Shown: positions 44,916-54,495, counted from the first letter of the stretch. The stretch: 64,000 nt of DNA from Winogradskyella aurantia (GCF_002266855.1 NZ_NGJN01000003.1:62001-126000); one strand, 5' to 3'. Notes: a model not told the origin generated them from the letters alone. Program-made: numbers and translations.

Positions 44916-44980
44916 TGAAATTGAAGTTGAAATCGTAGATTAAGATGAAATGTAGGTGCAAAATTTAAAACTTTGGAATT

Positions 44981-45048
44981 GTCCCCTTGAGGGGACTTTA
45001 GGGGTGTTAAAAAAGTTTAATTAAAAAAGATTCCCACTTACGTGGGAA
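44981..45048 (+). repeat. Pair of hairpins before trpG (REP-like)
   Basis: GTCCCC TTGA GGGGAC (44981-44996) and TTCCCAC TTAC GTGGGAA (45031-45048) are perfect stems. The second ends 6 bases before the trpG ATG. Its context, AATTAAAAAAGATTCCCAC, recurs before trpA at 49300-49315. Confidence 0.7.
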
Positions 45049-45054
45049 GTTATT

Positions 45055-45621
45055 ATGAAAAAAGTATTAGTTATAGATAATTATGATAGCTTCACCTATA
45101 ATCTGGTGCACTATTTAGAAGATTTAAATTGTGAGGTTACCGTTAAGCGCAATGACAAACTTACACTTGACGAGGTTGAAGCCTTTGAGAAGATTGTTTT
45201 GTCTCCAGGTCCTGGTATACCAGACGAAGCGGGTCTGTTAAAGTCAATCATTTCAAAATACGCCCCCACAAAAAGCATCCTCGGTGTTTGTTTAGGACAA
45301 CAAGCCATTGGTGAGGTTTTTGGCGGGACTTTAGAAAATCTTGAAACTGTATACCATGGCGTTTCAACAGAAATAACTGTCACTGCAGAGGATGAGACCT
45401 TGTTCAATGGATTGAATAAAACTTTTGAAGTAGGGCGTTACCACTCCTGGGTAGTAAACACCAATTTACCCCATTGTCTGGAAGCAACCTCTTTTGACTC
45501 TAACGGACAAATTATGTCCTTGAGGCATAAAACATATGATGTTAAAGGCGTACAATATCATCCCGAGTCGGTCTTAACGCCAAATGGAAAACAAATTTTA
45601 GCAAATTGGATTAAATATTAA
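45055..45621 (+). CDS. trpG: Anthranilate synthase component II (glutamine amidotransferase)
   Basis: This 188-residue class I amidotransferase has the nucleophile Cys79 (GVCLGQQAIGE) and the His169/Glu171 pair (VQYHPESVLTPNG), plus the oxyanion segment LSPGPGIPDEAG. It supplies ammonia to TrpE. In many bacteria the same subunit also serves PabB. A REP-like hairpin ends 6 bases before its start. Confidence 0.95.
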   Translation: MKKVLVIDNYDSFTYNLVHYLEDLNCEVTVKRNDKLTLDEVEAFEKIVLSPGPGIPDEAGLLKSIISKYAPTKSILGVCLGQQAIGEVFGGTLENLETVYHGVSTEITVTAEDETLFNGLNKTFEVGRYHSWVVNTNLPHCLEATSFDSNGQIMSLRHKTYDVKGVQYHPESVLTPNGKQILANWIKY

Positions 45622-45623
45622 GC

Positions 45624-46616
45624 ATGAAGGAGATTCTCAATAGACTCATCAATCAGGAAAGTATTTCTAGTGAAGAAGCTAAAAATGTTTTGGTCAATAT
45701 CTCAAAGGGCGAATACAACGAAAGTCAGATTGCATCGTTCCTAACAGTTTATATGATGCGAAGCATAACCATAGAAGAACTTCGTGGGTTTAGGGATGCC
45801 TTATTGGAATTATGTATCCCAGTTGAACTAGACGGGTATAATACTATAGATTTATGTGGAACAGGTGGTGATGGAAAAGATACGTTCAATATTTCGACCC
45901 TTTCTGCTTTTGTTGCTGCCGGTGCAGGCATCCAAGTGACCAAACATGGTAATTATGGGGTTTCCTCAGCATGTGGGTCTTCAAATGTTATGGAATACCT
46001 CGGTATAAAATTCACTAACAATATTGAATTCTTAAAACGCAGTTTGGATGAAACGGGAATTTGTGTACTTCATGCGCCATTATTTCATCCCGCTATGAAG
46101 AATGTAGCCCCTATCAGAAGAGCACTTGGTGTTAAGACCTTTTTTAATATGTTAGGACCCATGGTAAATCCCGCATTTCCCAAAAATCAGATGGTGGGCG
46201 TGTTTAACTTAGAGTTGCTAAGGCTTTATGGTTATTTATATCAAGAAACAGATAAAAACTATGCCGTAGTTCATGCTTTAGATGGCTACGATGAAATTTC
46301 TTTAACAGGAAAAACAAAAGTTATCTCCAATAATGCCGAAACTTTAATTGACCCTAGCGATTTAGGGGTACCACAAATAGAACAATCAGCCATCTTCGGA
46401 GGGCATACAGTAAAACAAGCTGCCGATTTATTTATGGAAATTATAAATGGTAAGGGTACAGAAGCACAAAACAATGTAGTATGTGCCAATGCCGGATTAG
46501 CCATTTCTACCACAAAACAAATAGCTCATAAGGATGGATTTGAAATGGCCAAAGCGTCTCTCTTGAGCGGAAACGCAAAAAAGAGTTTAGATAAACTAAT
46601 TGAATTAAGTAGATGA
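45624..46616 (+). CDS. trpD: Anthranilate phosphoribosyltransferase
   Basis: This 330-residue protein has the PRPP-binding loop LCGTGGDGKDTFNIST, then KHGNYGVSSACGSSNVME, FFNMLGPMVNP and the nucleoside-binding region GYDEISLTG. It joins anthranilate and PRPP. It starts 2 bases after trpG and overlaps trpC by 4 bases. Confidence 0.96.
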   Translation: MKEILNRLINQESISSEEAKNVLVNISKGEYNESQIASFLTVYMMRSITIEELRGFRDALLELCIPVELDGYNTIDLCGTGGDGKDTFNISTLSAFVAAGAGIQVTKHGNYGVSSACGSSNVMEYLGIKFTNNIEFLKRSLDETGICVLHAPLFHPAMKNVAPIRRALGVKTFFNMLGPMVNPAFPKNQMVGVFNLELLRLYGYLYQETDKNYAVVHALDGYDEISLTGKTKVISNNAETLIDPSDLGVPQIEQSAIFGGHTVKQAADLFMEIINGKGTEAQNNVVCANAGLAISTTKQIAHKDGFEMAKASLLSGNAKKSLDKLIELSR

Positions 46617-47398
46617 ATATCCTAGATAAAATAGTAATTGACAAACGTAAGGAAGTGAATCTAAAAAAAGAATTAATTCCTATTGAAACCTATGAGCAAT
46701 TACCCTATTTTGAAGCAAGCACAACCTCATTATCAAAACGCCTACAAGCCAGCACAACCGGAATTATAGCAGAGTTTAAACGAAAGTCGCCTTCAAAATC
46801 AATTATAAATGATAAGGCCTTAGTAGAAGACGTGGCCATTGGTTATGAAAAGGCTGGGGTTTGTGGTATGTCTATCTTAACGGACGAAGTTTATTTCGGC
46901 GGCAGTATGGACGATTTAATTACCGCCAAAGAACATTGCCGTTTACCATTATTGCGTAAAGAATTTATTATCGATGAATATCAAATCATAGAAGCAAAAG
47001 CCATTGGTGCAGATGCAATCCTGCTTATCGCAGCAATTTTAACCAAAACTCAGATTAAGCAATTTTCTGAATTGGCGAAAAGTTTAAATCTGGATGTCCT
47101 CTTGGAAGTTCACAACGCGGAAGAATTACACAAATCCATAATGCCATCATTAGATATGCTCGGAGTTAACAATAGGGATCTTAAAACCTTTGACGTGAGT
47201 TTAGAAACCTCTAAAACTCTAAGTCAATTAATTCCTGACGACTTTGTAAAAATTTCAGAAAGTGGGATTAGTTCTATCGACGCCATTAAATCGTTGCAAC
47301 CCTATGGCTATAAAGGTTTTCTTATAGGTGAGAACTTTATGAAGACGGATAATCCCGGAAAGGCGGCCACAACATTTATAAAAGAATTAAAAGAATGA
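46613..47398 (+). CDS. trpC: Indole-3-glycerol-phosphate synthase
   Basis: This 261-residue TIM barrel shows IIAEFKRKSPSKSII, LTDEVYFGGSMDDL, LLRKEFIIDEYQI, LLEVHNAEEL, GVNNRDLKTF and SESGISS, the ordered catalytic and phosphate-binding segments of TrpC. It closes the indole ring of carboxyphenylaminodeoxyribulose phosphate. It overlaps trpD and trpF by 4 bases each (ATGA). Confidence 0.96.
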   Translation: MNILDKIVIDKRKEVNLKKELIPIETYEQLPYFEASTTSLSKRLQASTTGIIAEFKRKSPSKSIINDKALVEDVAIGYEKAGVCGMSILTDEVYFGGSMDDLITAKEHCRLPLLRKEFIIDEYQIIEAKAIGADAILLIAAILTKTQIKQFSELAKSLNLDVLLEVHNAEELHKSIMPSLDMLGVNNRDLKTFDVSLETSKTLSQLIPDDFVKISESGISSIDAIKSLQPYGYKGFLIGENFMKTDNPGKAATTFIKELKE

Positions 47399-48084
47399 AA
47401 CTAAAGGTGTGCGGTCTAAAATATAATAATAACATAGAAGCTGTTGCCAAACTGCAACCAGATTATATGGGCTTTATATTTTATGAGAAATCATCGCGAT
47501 ACTTCGTTGGGGAAATGCCAAAAGAAATCCTTTTTTACAACAAAGTAGGTGTTTTTGTAGATGCCGACATATCATATATCTTAAATAAGGTAAAACAACA
47601 CAATTTCAAAACGATACAGTTGCATGGTAGTGAATCGGCCAACTACTGTGCTGAGTTGAGATTCGAGCTACATTTAAAGGATGAGCAAGACCGCTGGCAA
47701 TCCGATCAGTGGCGTAAAGGTGAATGGGAAGCTCCAAATTGGGAAGTAATAAAGGCCTTTAGTATTAAGGATCGTTTTGATTTCTCGGTACTACAACCTT
47801 ATGAAGCCCTTGTGGATTATTTTTTATTTGACACAAAAGGAAAACTTCCAGGTGGTAATGGCTATACATTTAATTGGGGCGTTTTAAATCAATACCCCTC
47901 CACTAAACCCTATTTTTTAAGTGGTGGCATTGGTCTTAGCGAATTGGACAAAATCAAGGAATTTAAAAACAATCCTGCTTCAAAACACTGTTATGCCATT
48001 GACGTAAATAGTAAATTCGAAATCAAGCCTGGATTAAAAGATATTAATGCATTAGAAAAATTTAAAGATGAGTTACAACATTAA
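47395..48084 (+). CDS. trpF: Phosphoribosylanthranilate isomerase with a small insertion
   Basis: This 229-residue TIM barrel has the catalytic Cys6 (KVCGLKY), [21 protein letters not shown], the catalytic Asp in [12 protein letters not shown] and LSGGIGL. It is longer than usual for TrpF because of a hydrophilic stretch at about residues 89-115, between the strand holding HGSES and the one holding VIKAFSI. That stretch is rich in Asp, Glu, Trp and Lys. The active-site motifs are intact, so function is expected. It overlaps trpB by 17 bases. Confidence 0.93.
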   Translation: MKLKVCGLKYNNNIEAVAKLQPDYMGFIFYEKSSRYFVGEMPKEILFYNKVGVFVDADISYILNKVKQHNFKTIQLHGSESANYCAELRFELHLKDEQDRWQSDQWRKGEWEAPNWEVIKAFSIKDRFDFSVLQPYEALVDYFLFDTKGKLPGGNGYTFNWGVLNQYPSTKPYFLSGGIGLSELDKIKEFKNNPASKHCYAIDVNSKFEIKPGLKDINALEKFKDELQH

Positions 48085-49249
48085 TGACAACGGTTATTAT
48101 GGAGAATTTGGCGGAGCCTACATTCCGGAGATGCTTTATCCTAATATTGAGGAGTTACGCCAAAATTATTTAAAAATAACAGCAGAATCTGATTTTAAAG
48201 AAGAATTTCATCAGTTATTAAGGGACTATGTTGGGAGACCTTCACCACTGTATTTAGCGAAACGGCTTTCCGAAAAATACAACACTAAAATTTATCTCAA
48301 ACGCGAGGACCTTAACCATACAGGAGCGCATAAGATCAATAACACCATAGGACAAATTTTATTAGCCAAACGATTGGGTAAAACACGTATAATAGCTGAA
48401 ACCGGTGCAGGACAGCATGGTGTTGCAACGGCCACAGTCTGCGCCTTAATGGGCATCGAGTGTGTAGTCTATATGGGGGAAATAGACATTGCCAGACAGG
48501 CACCCAATGTAGCCCGTATGAAAATGCTGGGTGCTAAGGTTGTTCCTGCATTATCTGGTAGTCGTACCCTAAAAGATGCCACTAATGAAGCCATGCGCGA
48601 TTGGATTAACAATCCTGTAGATACGCATTACATCGTTGGTAGTGTAGTTGGACCACATCCATTTCCAGACATGGTGGCACGTTTTCAAGCGGTGGTTTCT
48701 GAAGAAATCAAAACCCAATTATTGGAAAAAGAAGGCACTGAAAATCCTGATTATTTAATTGCCTGTGTTGGCGGAGGAAGCAATGCTGCCGGAACCTATT
48801 ACCATTATCTAGACAATGAAGCTGTTAAGATTATTGCTGTTGAAGCAGCTGGAAAAGGCATAGATTCTGGTGAAAGTGCAGCAACTTCAGTGTTAGGAAA
48901 AGAGGGTATCATTCACGGAAGTAAAACCTTGCTAATGCAAACTAATGATGGTCAAATTACGGAACCCTATTCCATTTCGGCCGGACTTGATTACCCAGGT
49001 GTGGGGCCTATGCACGCTAATTTATACAGGACAGGAAGAGCAGAATTTATTGCCATAACCGATGATGAAGCTATGACGGCCGGATTAGAATTATCACAGC
49101 TTGAAGGTATTATTCCAGCCATAGAAACCTCTCACGCCCTTGCGGTTTTTGAGTATAAAACGTTTAAACCAAACGATATCATTGTAGTGAACCTGTCTGG
49201 ACGCGGGGATAAAGATTTACAGAACTATATTGATTATTTCGGTCTTTAG
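48068..49249 (+). CDS. trpB: Tryptophan synthase beta chain
   Basis: This 393-residue PLP enzyme shows [24 protein letters not shown], the PLP lysine in [26 protein letters not shown], the phosphate-binding [10 protein letters not shown] and C-terminal [10 protein letters not shown]. It condenses indole with serine. The first codons overlap the end of trpF. The stop lies in the loop of a small hairpin (49238-49255). Confidence 0.97.
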   Translation: MSYNINDNGYYGEFGGAYIPEMLYPNIEELRQNYLKITAESDFKEEFHQLLRDYVGRPSPLYLAKRLSEKYNTKIYLKREDLNHTGAHKINNTIGQILLAKRLGKTRIIAETGAGQHGVATATVCALMGIECVVYMGEIDIARQAPNVARMKMLGAKVVPALSGSRTLKDATNEAMRDWINNPVDTHYIVGSVVGPHPFPDMVARFQAVVSEEIKTQLLEKEGTENPDYLIACVGGGSNAAGTYYHYLDNEAVKIIAVEAAGKGIDSGESAATSVLGKEGIIHGSKTLLMQTNDGQITEPYSISAGLDYPGVGPMHANLYRTGRAEFIAITDDEAMTAGLELSQLEGIIPAIETSHALAVFEYKTFKPNDIIVVNLSGRGDKDLQNYIDYFGL

Positions 49250-49324
49250 ACCGAATGCTGAACTCGTTTCAGTATATCATAATTAAAAAGGAAGTTGAAT
49301 TAAAAAGATTCCCACCCTTGTGGG
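49238..49324 (+). repeat. Hairpin cluster between trpB and trpA (REP-like)
   Basis: Three hairpins lie in a row. TTCGGTC / GACCGAA is at 49238-49255. ATGCTGAA / TTTCAGTAT is at 49255-49275. CCCAC CCTT GTGGG is at 49311-49324. The last, with its AATTAAAAAGATT context, repeats the element before trpG. The stretch makes this the only wide gap among the junctions from trpG to trpA. Confidence 0.65.
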
Positions 49325-49332
49325 CAGTGAAC

Positions 49333-50103
49333 ATGAACCGAATAAACCAAAAACTAGAGGAAGACAAAAAACTTCTATCCATATATTTTACTGCAGGCTA
49401 TCCCAATATTGATGATACTGTTTCAATTATTCATAACCTAGAAAACAGTGGTGTAGATATGATAGAGATTGGGTTGCCATTTAGTGACCCTTTAGCCGAT
49501 GGCCCAACCATACAAGACAGCTCAACAAAAGCCTTGCGCAATGGAATGACCAGCGAAGTACTTTTTCAGCAACTAAAGGATATCCGATCTTCCGTTTCAA
49601 TACCACTTATCATCATGGGCTACTTTAACCCTATTCTTCAATATGGAGTTGAAGCATTTTGTAAAAAATGCCAGGACGTTGGAATTGATGGTTTAATCAT
49701 TCCAGATTTGCCCGTAGATGTATACCATTTAAAATACAAGAGCATATTTGACTCTTATGGACTAATTAATGTATTTTTAATAACTCCACAGACCTCAGAG
49801 GAACGCATACGATACATTGATTCTGTTTCTAATGGATTCATTTACATGGTGAGTTCTGCAAGTACCACAGGCGCTACATCTGGCTTTGGAGATGTACAGA
49901 CCAACTATTTTAAACGTATTGAAGACATGCATCTAAAGAATCCTCAAATTGTAGGCTTTGGGATTTCAAATCACGACACCTTTAAACAAGCAACTCAATA
50001 TGCAAAAGGTGCCATTATAGGATCTGCATTTATTAAATACCTTACCCATAAGGGAGTCGATAATCTTGAAAGGTTTATAGCCCCAATACTGGCTGAAAAT
50101 TAA
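49333..50103 (+). CDS. trpA: Tryptophan synthase alpha chain
   Basis: The start is the ATG at 49333 (256 residues), which matches the family N-terminus MNRINQKLEEDKKLLSIYF; the frame is open upstream to 49255 only because it runs through the REP-like repeat. Motifs are TAGYPNIDDT, the catalytic Glu in DMIEIGLPFSDPLADGPTI, GLIIPDLPVD, MVSSASTTG and GFGISNHDTF. It cleaves indoleglycerol phosphate to indole, which is channelled to TrpB. Confidence 0.96.
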   Translation: MNRINQKLEEDKKLLSIYFTAGYPNIDDTVSIIHNLENSGVDMIEIGLPFSDPLADGPTIQDSSTKALRNGMTSEVLFQQLKDIRSSVSIPLIIMGYFNPILQYGVEAFCKKCQDVGIDGLIIPDLPVDVYHLKYKSIFDSYGLINVFLITPQTSEERIRYIDSVSNGFIYMVSSASTTGATSGFGDVQTNYFKRIEDMHLKNPQIVGFGISNHDTFKQATQYAKGAIIGSAFIKYLTHKGVDNLERFIAPILAEN

Positions 50104-50173
50104 TACTATTTAACACAGTATTCCAAGGTTTTAATAAGCCTTTGTGACAAAAAAATCAAGTAAATCCTTATAT

Positions 50174-50181
50174 TAAATTTG
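50174..50181 (+). promoter_or_regulatory. Candidate -7 box for the 48-residue ORF
   Basis: TAAATTTG matches TAnnTTTG, 18 bases before the ATG at 50200. No TTG is found at the usual spacing. Confidence 0.45.
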
Positions 50182-50199
50182 AACAAAAAATAAAAAAAT

Positions 50200-50346
50200 A
50201 TGGGAATTATTAAAGATAAAAGAAAGTTTAAAAGAAAGTCTGAGCAAACAGATCCAACGCGTCCTGAAGGTATTGCAAAAAAGACAAACATCAATGACTT
50301 TGATATTGACGACGATACCATAAAGGACCAGCAGAACAAAAAATAA
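50200..50346 (+). CDS. 48-residue charged protein, unknown function
   Basis: ATG at 50200 opens a 48-residue frame, basic at the start (MGIIKDKRKFKRKSEQ) and acidic near the end (INDFDIDDDTIKDQQNKK). It has no membrane helix. A promoter box upstream and a terminator downstream support expression. The basic-then-acidic layout could suit a nucleic-acid- or ribosome-binding protein, but that is speculation. Confidence 0.6.
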   Translation: MGIIKDKRKFKRKSEQTDPTRPEGIAKKTNINDFDIDDDTIKDQQNKK

Positions 50347-50369
50347 TAGCTAGAAATTAATATTAAATG

Positions 50370-50405
50370 ATAGTCTATTCATAAATTTGGATAGACTATT
50401 TTTTT
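50370..50405 (+). terminator. Terminator whose loop contains a promoter box
   Basis: ATAGTCTAT (50370-50378) pairs with ATAGACTAT (50391-50399), followed by a T run that ends directly at the next ATG (50406). The loop includes TAAATTTG at 50382-50389. Confidence 0.75.
50382..50389 (+). promoter_or_regulatory. Candidate -7 box inside the terminator loop
   Basis: TAAATTTG matches TAnnTTTG and would start transcription within the right arm or T run, about 5-12 bases before the ATG at 50406. No TTG is seen at the standard distance. Confidence 0.45.
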
Positions 50406-50645
50406 ATGCAGAAATTTATAAATGATTGGCGATTGGTTATTCTACTGTGCTTAACTCTGGGGCTAGCACCTTTTTTGCCTGAGCCACATATTGTTGGTAA
50501 GCTAAGATGGATAGGAGGCGGTGGAAGTGGCATGGGACTTATGGATTATTTTGATTTGGTTCTTCATGGGTTTCCCTTTATACTTTTACTGCGCTTATTG
50601 GTTAAATCTTTATTAAAAAAACCAAAACCTCCACATACTGGTTAA
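50406..50645 (+). CDS. Small membrane protein, unknown function
   Basis: This 79-residue protein has an N-terminal membrane helix (about 8-25, LVILLCLTLGLAPFLP), a Gly-rich segment (KLRWIGGGGSGMG) and a second helix (about 48-68). The C-terminus is basic (KKPKPPHTG). The ATG directly follows the upstream terminator's T run, so any transcript reading it must start in or just before it. I do not recognise the family with certainty. Confidence 0.62.
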   Translation: MQKFINDWRLVILLCLTLGLAPFLPEPHIVGKLRWIGGGGSGMGLMDYFDLVLHGFPFILLLRLLVKSLLKKPKPPHTG

Positions 50646-50699
50646 ACCCATTATTCATTTTTGAGTCCTACTGTTGTTCATTAATTAAAAAACAGAATT

Positions 50700-51023
50700 A
50701 TGATTTCAAAAACAGTAAGAGTTAGTTTTATCATTGTTGTAATGTTTGGATATTTTACGTCACAGGCTCAACAAGAACGAAAGAGAGAATTACATCCAGA
50801 AACCATTTTGTCTAAAATGGATACTGATGAAAACGGTACAGTTTCGCTAGACGAATTTAAAGCTACACGCAGGAATAAAAATTTGAAGGTCGAGGTTGTT
50901 GAAAAACGATTTAAACTAATGGATGAAGACGCAAGCGGTGAGGTGGACTTGGACGAGCTTAAAAAAGCAATGAAACACATGAAACGTCATAGAGGACCAC
51001 ATTCCAACTCTAGAGCCCATTAA
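50700..51023 (+). CDS. Secreted EF-hand protein
   Basis: This 107-residue protein has a signal peptide (about 1-24, ending TSQAQ) and two EF-hand calcium loops, DTDENGTVSLDEF and DEDASGEVDLDEL, both with the Asp/Glu ligands at the expected positions. A His/Arg-rich tail follows (MKHMKRHRGPHSNSRAH). It probably binds calcium in the periplasm or outside the cell. It has its own terminator. Confidence 0.87.
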   Translation: MISKTVRVSFIIVVMFGYFTSQAQQERKRELHPETILSKMDTDENGTVSLDEFKATRRNKNLKVEVVEKRFKLMDEDASGEVDLDELKKAMKHMKRHRGPHSNSRAH

Positions 51024-51028
51024 TCTTA

Positions 51029-51058
51029 AAATCCTTCAGTAAATCTGAGGGATTTTTT
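51029..51058 (+). terminator. Terminator of the EF-hand gene
   Basis: AAATCCTTCAG pairs with CTGAGGGATTT (one G-U) over a short loop, then a T run. Confidence 0.8.
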
Positions 51059-51095
51059 ATTTATAAATCGTTCTAAATTTCCTTAATTAATTCGA

Positions 51096-51103
51096 TATAT
51101 TTG
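51096..51103 (+). promoter_or_regulatory. Candidate -7 box of the esterase gene
   Basis: TATATTTG matches TAnnTTTG. Transcription would begin near 51109, which favours the TTG at 51150 over the TTG at 51114 as start codon. Confidence 0.5.
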
Positions 51104-51149
51104 ATAATCTGCATTGCAGATTAAAGTGCCAATAATTAATCCAAATATT

Positions 51150-52028
51150 TTGAAATACACACTAGCTCTTCTCAGTTCAATACTTCTAATGTCTATTTGC
51201 CTTTCACAAAGCAAAGTCATTGAAAGCCTTGAAATGGACAGCCAACTCCTAAATACCAAAGTTCGGTATTCTGTGTATTTACCAGAAGGTTTTGACGAAT
51301 CAAAAACGAAATATCCCGTGGTTTATTTACTTAATGGTTACACCGGTAACGAAACCGATTGGGTAAGAATAGGCCTAGTTAAAAACATTGCGGATGAACT
51401 CATAAAAGGCAATGACATTGAACCTTTGGTTATTATAATGCCAGATGGTGATGACCGTTTGTACATGAATAAAGAAGATGGCACTTACCCTTATGAAGAT
51501 ATGTTCATTAAAGAGTTAATGCCTTATGTGGAGCGCAAATACAATATTAAATCAGAAAAAAAATTTAGAGGCATTAGCGGATTATCCATGGGAGGTGCTG
51601 GGAGCTTAAGACTTGCTTTAAAATATCACAATCTTTTTGGTGCTTGTGCCGCTTTTAGTGCTGGTATATCCACCAAAGAAGAGATTATTAATGAGGGAGA
51701 TAGAAGTTTTAATGATTATTTTGGACGGATTTCACCTTCCGCGATAGGAGCCAAAGGTGAAGCACGACTTACTGATATTATAAACGAATACAATGTTTTT
51801 GAGCTGATAGCAAGTAAAGATGTAGAGCAGCTGAAAACTGTCGCTATTTATTTTGATTGTGGTGATGATGATTTTTTGGCTGTAGGAAATTCTATGTTAC
51901 ATATTGAGTTACTTAAAAAACGTATTCCTCATGAATATAGAGTAAGAAATGGCGGCCATACTTGGAATTTTTGGATAGACTCCTTGCCGGTTGGACTTGA
52001 GTTTATAAGTGATACCTTTAGAAACTGA
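51150..52028 (+). CDS. Secreted alpha/beta-hydrolase esterase (esterase D / feruloyl esterase-like)
   Basis: The TTG at 51150 is preferred because it opens a signal peptide (KYTLALLSSILLMSICLSQ) and leaves a leader after the promoter; a TTG at 51114 is possible. The fold has the nucleophile elbow GLSMGGAGS, oxyanion region VVYLLNGYTGNETDW, acid in YFDCGDDDFL and catalytic His in NGGHTWNFW. The family hydrolyses small esters such as feruloyl or acyl glycoside esters. It is followed by a YitT-type gene 14 bases on. Confidence 0.87.
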   Translation: MKYTLALLSSILLMSICLSQSKVIESLEMDSQLLNTKVRYSVYLPEGFDESKTKYPVVYLLNGYTGNETDWVRIGLVKNIADELIKGNDIEPLVIIMPDGDDRLYMNKEDGTYPYEDMFIKELMPYVERKYNIKSEKKFRGISGLSMGGAGSLRLALKYHNLFGACAAFSAGISTKEEIINEGDRSFNDYFGRISPSAIGAKGEARLTDIINEYNVFELIASKDVEQLKTVAIYFDCGDDDFLAVGNSMLHIELLKKRIPHEYRVRNGGHTWNFWIDSLPVGLEFISDTFRN

Positions 52029-52042
52029 AGAAGCACCAATCC

Positions 52043-52936
52043 GTGAGACATTCCAAAACATATAATTTCTTTTCCGAATACGGGCAGATTGCCCTTGGTG
52101 TATTACTCGCGAGTATTGGCCTAAAAGCCTTCTTATTGCCCAATGGTTTTTTAGATGGTGGCGTTACAGGTATTGCGATTCTCATTAAAACACAATTTAA
52201 TATTAAGGTTTCCTATTCATTGGTTATATTGAGCATTCCCTTTCTTATTCTTGGCTATTATACGGTTTCCAAACGTATTGTCATCAAATCTATAATAAGT
52301 ATCCTGGCACTTGGATTATTTATCCATTTTGAAAACTTTGACACTATTACAGATGATAAGCTATTGATATCGATTTTTGGTGGCTTATTTGTGGGCTCCG
52401 GCATAGGTATAGCTATTCGTAATGGTTCAGTTTTAGACGGTTCCGAAATTTTGGGTGTCTACCTTAACGATAGATTTGGAATTAGCATAGGCAAGGTGAT
52501 ACTTCTATTCAACGTTATCTTATTTAGCATAACGGCTTGGGTCATTTCTACTGAGGTTGCTCTCTATTCCATTTTAACATATATTGTCACTGCCAAGGTA
52601 ACTGATTTAACTATTGAAGGCTTCGAGGATTTTATAGGCGTTACCATTGTGTCCAAGGAATATCTGGCAATCAAAAAGGCCATAATGGAAGAATTAGGTG
52701 CAGGACTCACCACGTATAAAGGTTCAAAAGGTTACGGAAGCACAGGGCAACAGGAAGATTTTGATATTATCCATACCATCATCAACCGAATAGACTTAAA
52801 AAAAATGCACCGACTGATTGAAGACATTGATGACCGTGCCTTCATCATTGAATTTGATGTTAACAATGTAAAAGGAGGTGTGTTGCGCCACTACCTAGAT
52901 AAGAAGAAAAGCAAGGTACTTCCGACCAAACCTTAG
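52043..52936 (+). CDS. YitT-family membrane protein (DUF2179)
   Basis: This 297-residue protein starts at GTG. It has about five membrane helices in the first 190 residues (for example [25 protein letters not shown] and [20 protein letters not shown]) and a C-terminal DUF2179 domain ([27 protein letters not shown]). The transport substrate is not established for the family. Its end abuts a minus-strand DNA-binding gene by 4 shared bases. Confidence 0.9.
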   Translation: MRHSKTYNFFSEYGQIALGVLLASIGLKAFLLPNGFLDGGVTGIAILIKTQFNIKVSYSLVILSIPFLILGYYTVSKRIVIKSIISILALGLFIHFENFDTITDDKLLISIFGGLFVGSGIGIAIRNGSVLDGSEILGVYLNDRFGISIGKVILLFNVILFSITAWVISTEVALYSILTYIVTAKVTDLTIEGFEDFIGVTIVSKEYLAIKKAIMEELGAGLTTYKGSKGYGSTGQQEDFDIIHTIINRIDLKKMHRLIEDIDDRAFIIEFDVNNVKGGVLRHYLDKKKSKVLPTKP

Positions 52937-53157
52937 TGTCTTTTTTCAAGCATGCTTAAATACAGGGCTTCCACTTTAGAACGTGCCCAAGGTGTCCGTC
53001 TTAAAAATTTTAAACTAGATTTTATGGAAGGGTCATGGGTAAAACAACGAATATTAATTTCATAGCCCATATATTCCCAGCCATAATGGGCTTGTAGCTC
53101 AGTAACAATCTGTTCTAAGGTAATTCCATGAAGCGGATTATTGAGCTGTGATGGCAT
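52933..53157 (-). CDS. VF530-family DNA-binding protein (DUF2132)
   Basis: This 74-residue protein matches the VF530 family almost throughout: [42 protein letters not shown] and [16 protein letters not shown]. Members are small helical DNA-binding proteins of unclear role. The start shares one base with the stop of the upstream RhlE gene, so the two are co-transcribed. Confidence 0.92.
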   Translation of the reverse strand: MPSQLNNPLHGITLEQIVTELQAHYGWEYMGYEINIRCFTHDPSIKSSLKFLRRTPWARSKVEALYLSMLEKRH

Positions 53158-54440
53158 TATCTTCTATTAGTGTTTCGTCTTCGATTACGATTTCGATTAT
53201 CATTTCTATGGCTACCTGAATTACTTTTTCTGGAACTAGAATTAGAATTTCTTGGCTGCCTTTTACTTCTATTTTGACCTTGTTTTATTGGCTCTGTAGA
53301 CGCATTTGGGTCAGGTTCAAAACCTTCAACAATTTCAACAGGAATCTGCAGGCCTGTGAGCTTTTCAATGCTTTGAAGGTACGTAGTCTCATCAGCACTA
53401 ACTAGGGATATGGCCTCACCACTAGCTCCAGCCCTACCTGTTCTACCGATTCTATGAACGTAATCTTCAGAAATATTCGGTAATTCAAAATTAATAACAT
53501 GTGGCAAGAGCGGTATATCTAAACCTCGTGCCGCTATATCCGTAGCCACCAAAACACGGGTTGTACCTCTTTTAAAATCAGCCAAAGCTTTTGTACGGGC
53601 ACCTTGGCTTTTATTTCCATGTATAGCTGATGCCGTAATTCCCGCATTGACCATCTTTTTACAGAGCTTGTTAGCGCCGTGCTTTGTTCTGGTAAAGACA
53701 AGTACTTGTTTCCAATTCCCTTCAGAAATTAATTTAATGATTAATTCTGTCTTTTTATTTTTAGCAACCCTATAAACGCGCTGTTCTATTATTTCAACTG
53801 CCGTGTTTTCAGGGGTGGCGTCCACTTGCACCGGATTTTTCAATATAGAGTAGGCGAGCTTTTTTATGTCTTTAGAAAATGTTGCTGAAAACATTAGATT
53901 TTGACGCTTGCTTGGCATCAGATTCATAACACGCTCAATATCCCGTAAAAACCCCATATCTAACATCCGGTCTGCTTCATCGAGGACAAATATCTCAACA
54001 CGCTTAAGTGATAGAGCGCCTTGATTTTCCAAATCAAGCAGTCTTCCCGGTGTTGCGACCAAGATATCAATGCCTTGACGTATCGCTGCTACTTGGGGAT
54101 TTTGATTTACACCACCAAATATTACAGCGCTGCGTAAATTTAAAAATTCTCCGTACTCTTTAACGTTGGCATAAACCTGAGCGGCTAACTCTCTTGTCGG
54201 TGTGAGTATTAATGCTCTAATTGGTCGGTATTTTTCCTTTGGATGTTCGGAAAGTAAATATAATAGCGGTAAAGTAAAACCAGCAGTTTTTCCGGTACCA
54301 GTTTGTGCCGATGCCAATACATCCTTACCTTCTAATATTGGCGGAATAGCTTTGGTTTGTATTGGTGATGGCGTTTCATAGCCTTTTTTGGCAATAGCCT
54401 TGAGTAAAGGCTCAGATAAGCCTAATGATTTAAATGACAT
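53157..54440 (-). CDS. rhlE: DEAD-box RNA helicase, RhlE type
   Basis: This 427-residue protein has the helicase core in order: Q motif ([14 protein letters not shown]), motif I ([13 protein letters not shown]), Ia ([10 protein letters not shown]), motif II ([13 protein letters not shown]), motif III (MFSATF), IV-VI ([33 protein letters not shown]). The last about 50 residues are a basic Asn/Arg/Ser tail that should bind RNA. Such helicases assist ribosome assembly and RNA decay, notably in the cold. It is co-transcribed with the VF530 gene. Confidence 0.94.
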   Translation of the reverse strand: MSFKSLGLSEPLLKAIAKKGYETPSPIQTKAIPPILEGKDVLASAQTGTGKTAGFTLPLLYLLSEHPKEKYRPIRALILTPTRELAAQVYANVKEYGEFLNLRSAVIFGGVNQNPQVAAIRQGIDILVATPGRLLDLENQGALSLKRVEIFVLDEADRMLDMGFLRDIERVMNLMPSKRQNLMFSATFSKDIKKLAYSILKNPVQVDATPENTAVEIIEQRVYRVAKNKKTELIIKLISEGNWKQVLVFTRTKHGANKLCKKMVNAGITASAIHGNKSQGARTKALADFKRGTTRVLVATDIAARGLDIPLLPHVINFELPNISEDYVHRIGRTGRAGASGEAISLVSADETTYLQSIEKLTGLQIPVEIVEGFEPDPNASTEPIKQGQNRSKRQPRNSNSSSRKSNSGSHRNDNRNRNRRRNTNRR

Positions 54441-54495
54441 ACATAGTGTTTACGAAGCAAACTCATAGTATTTAGTCACTCCCTTTATTTTAACG

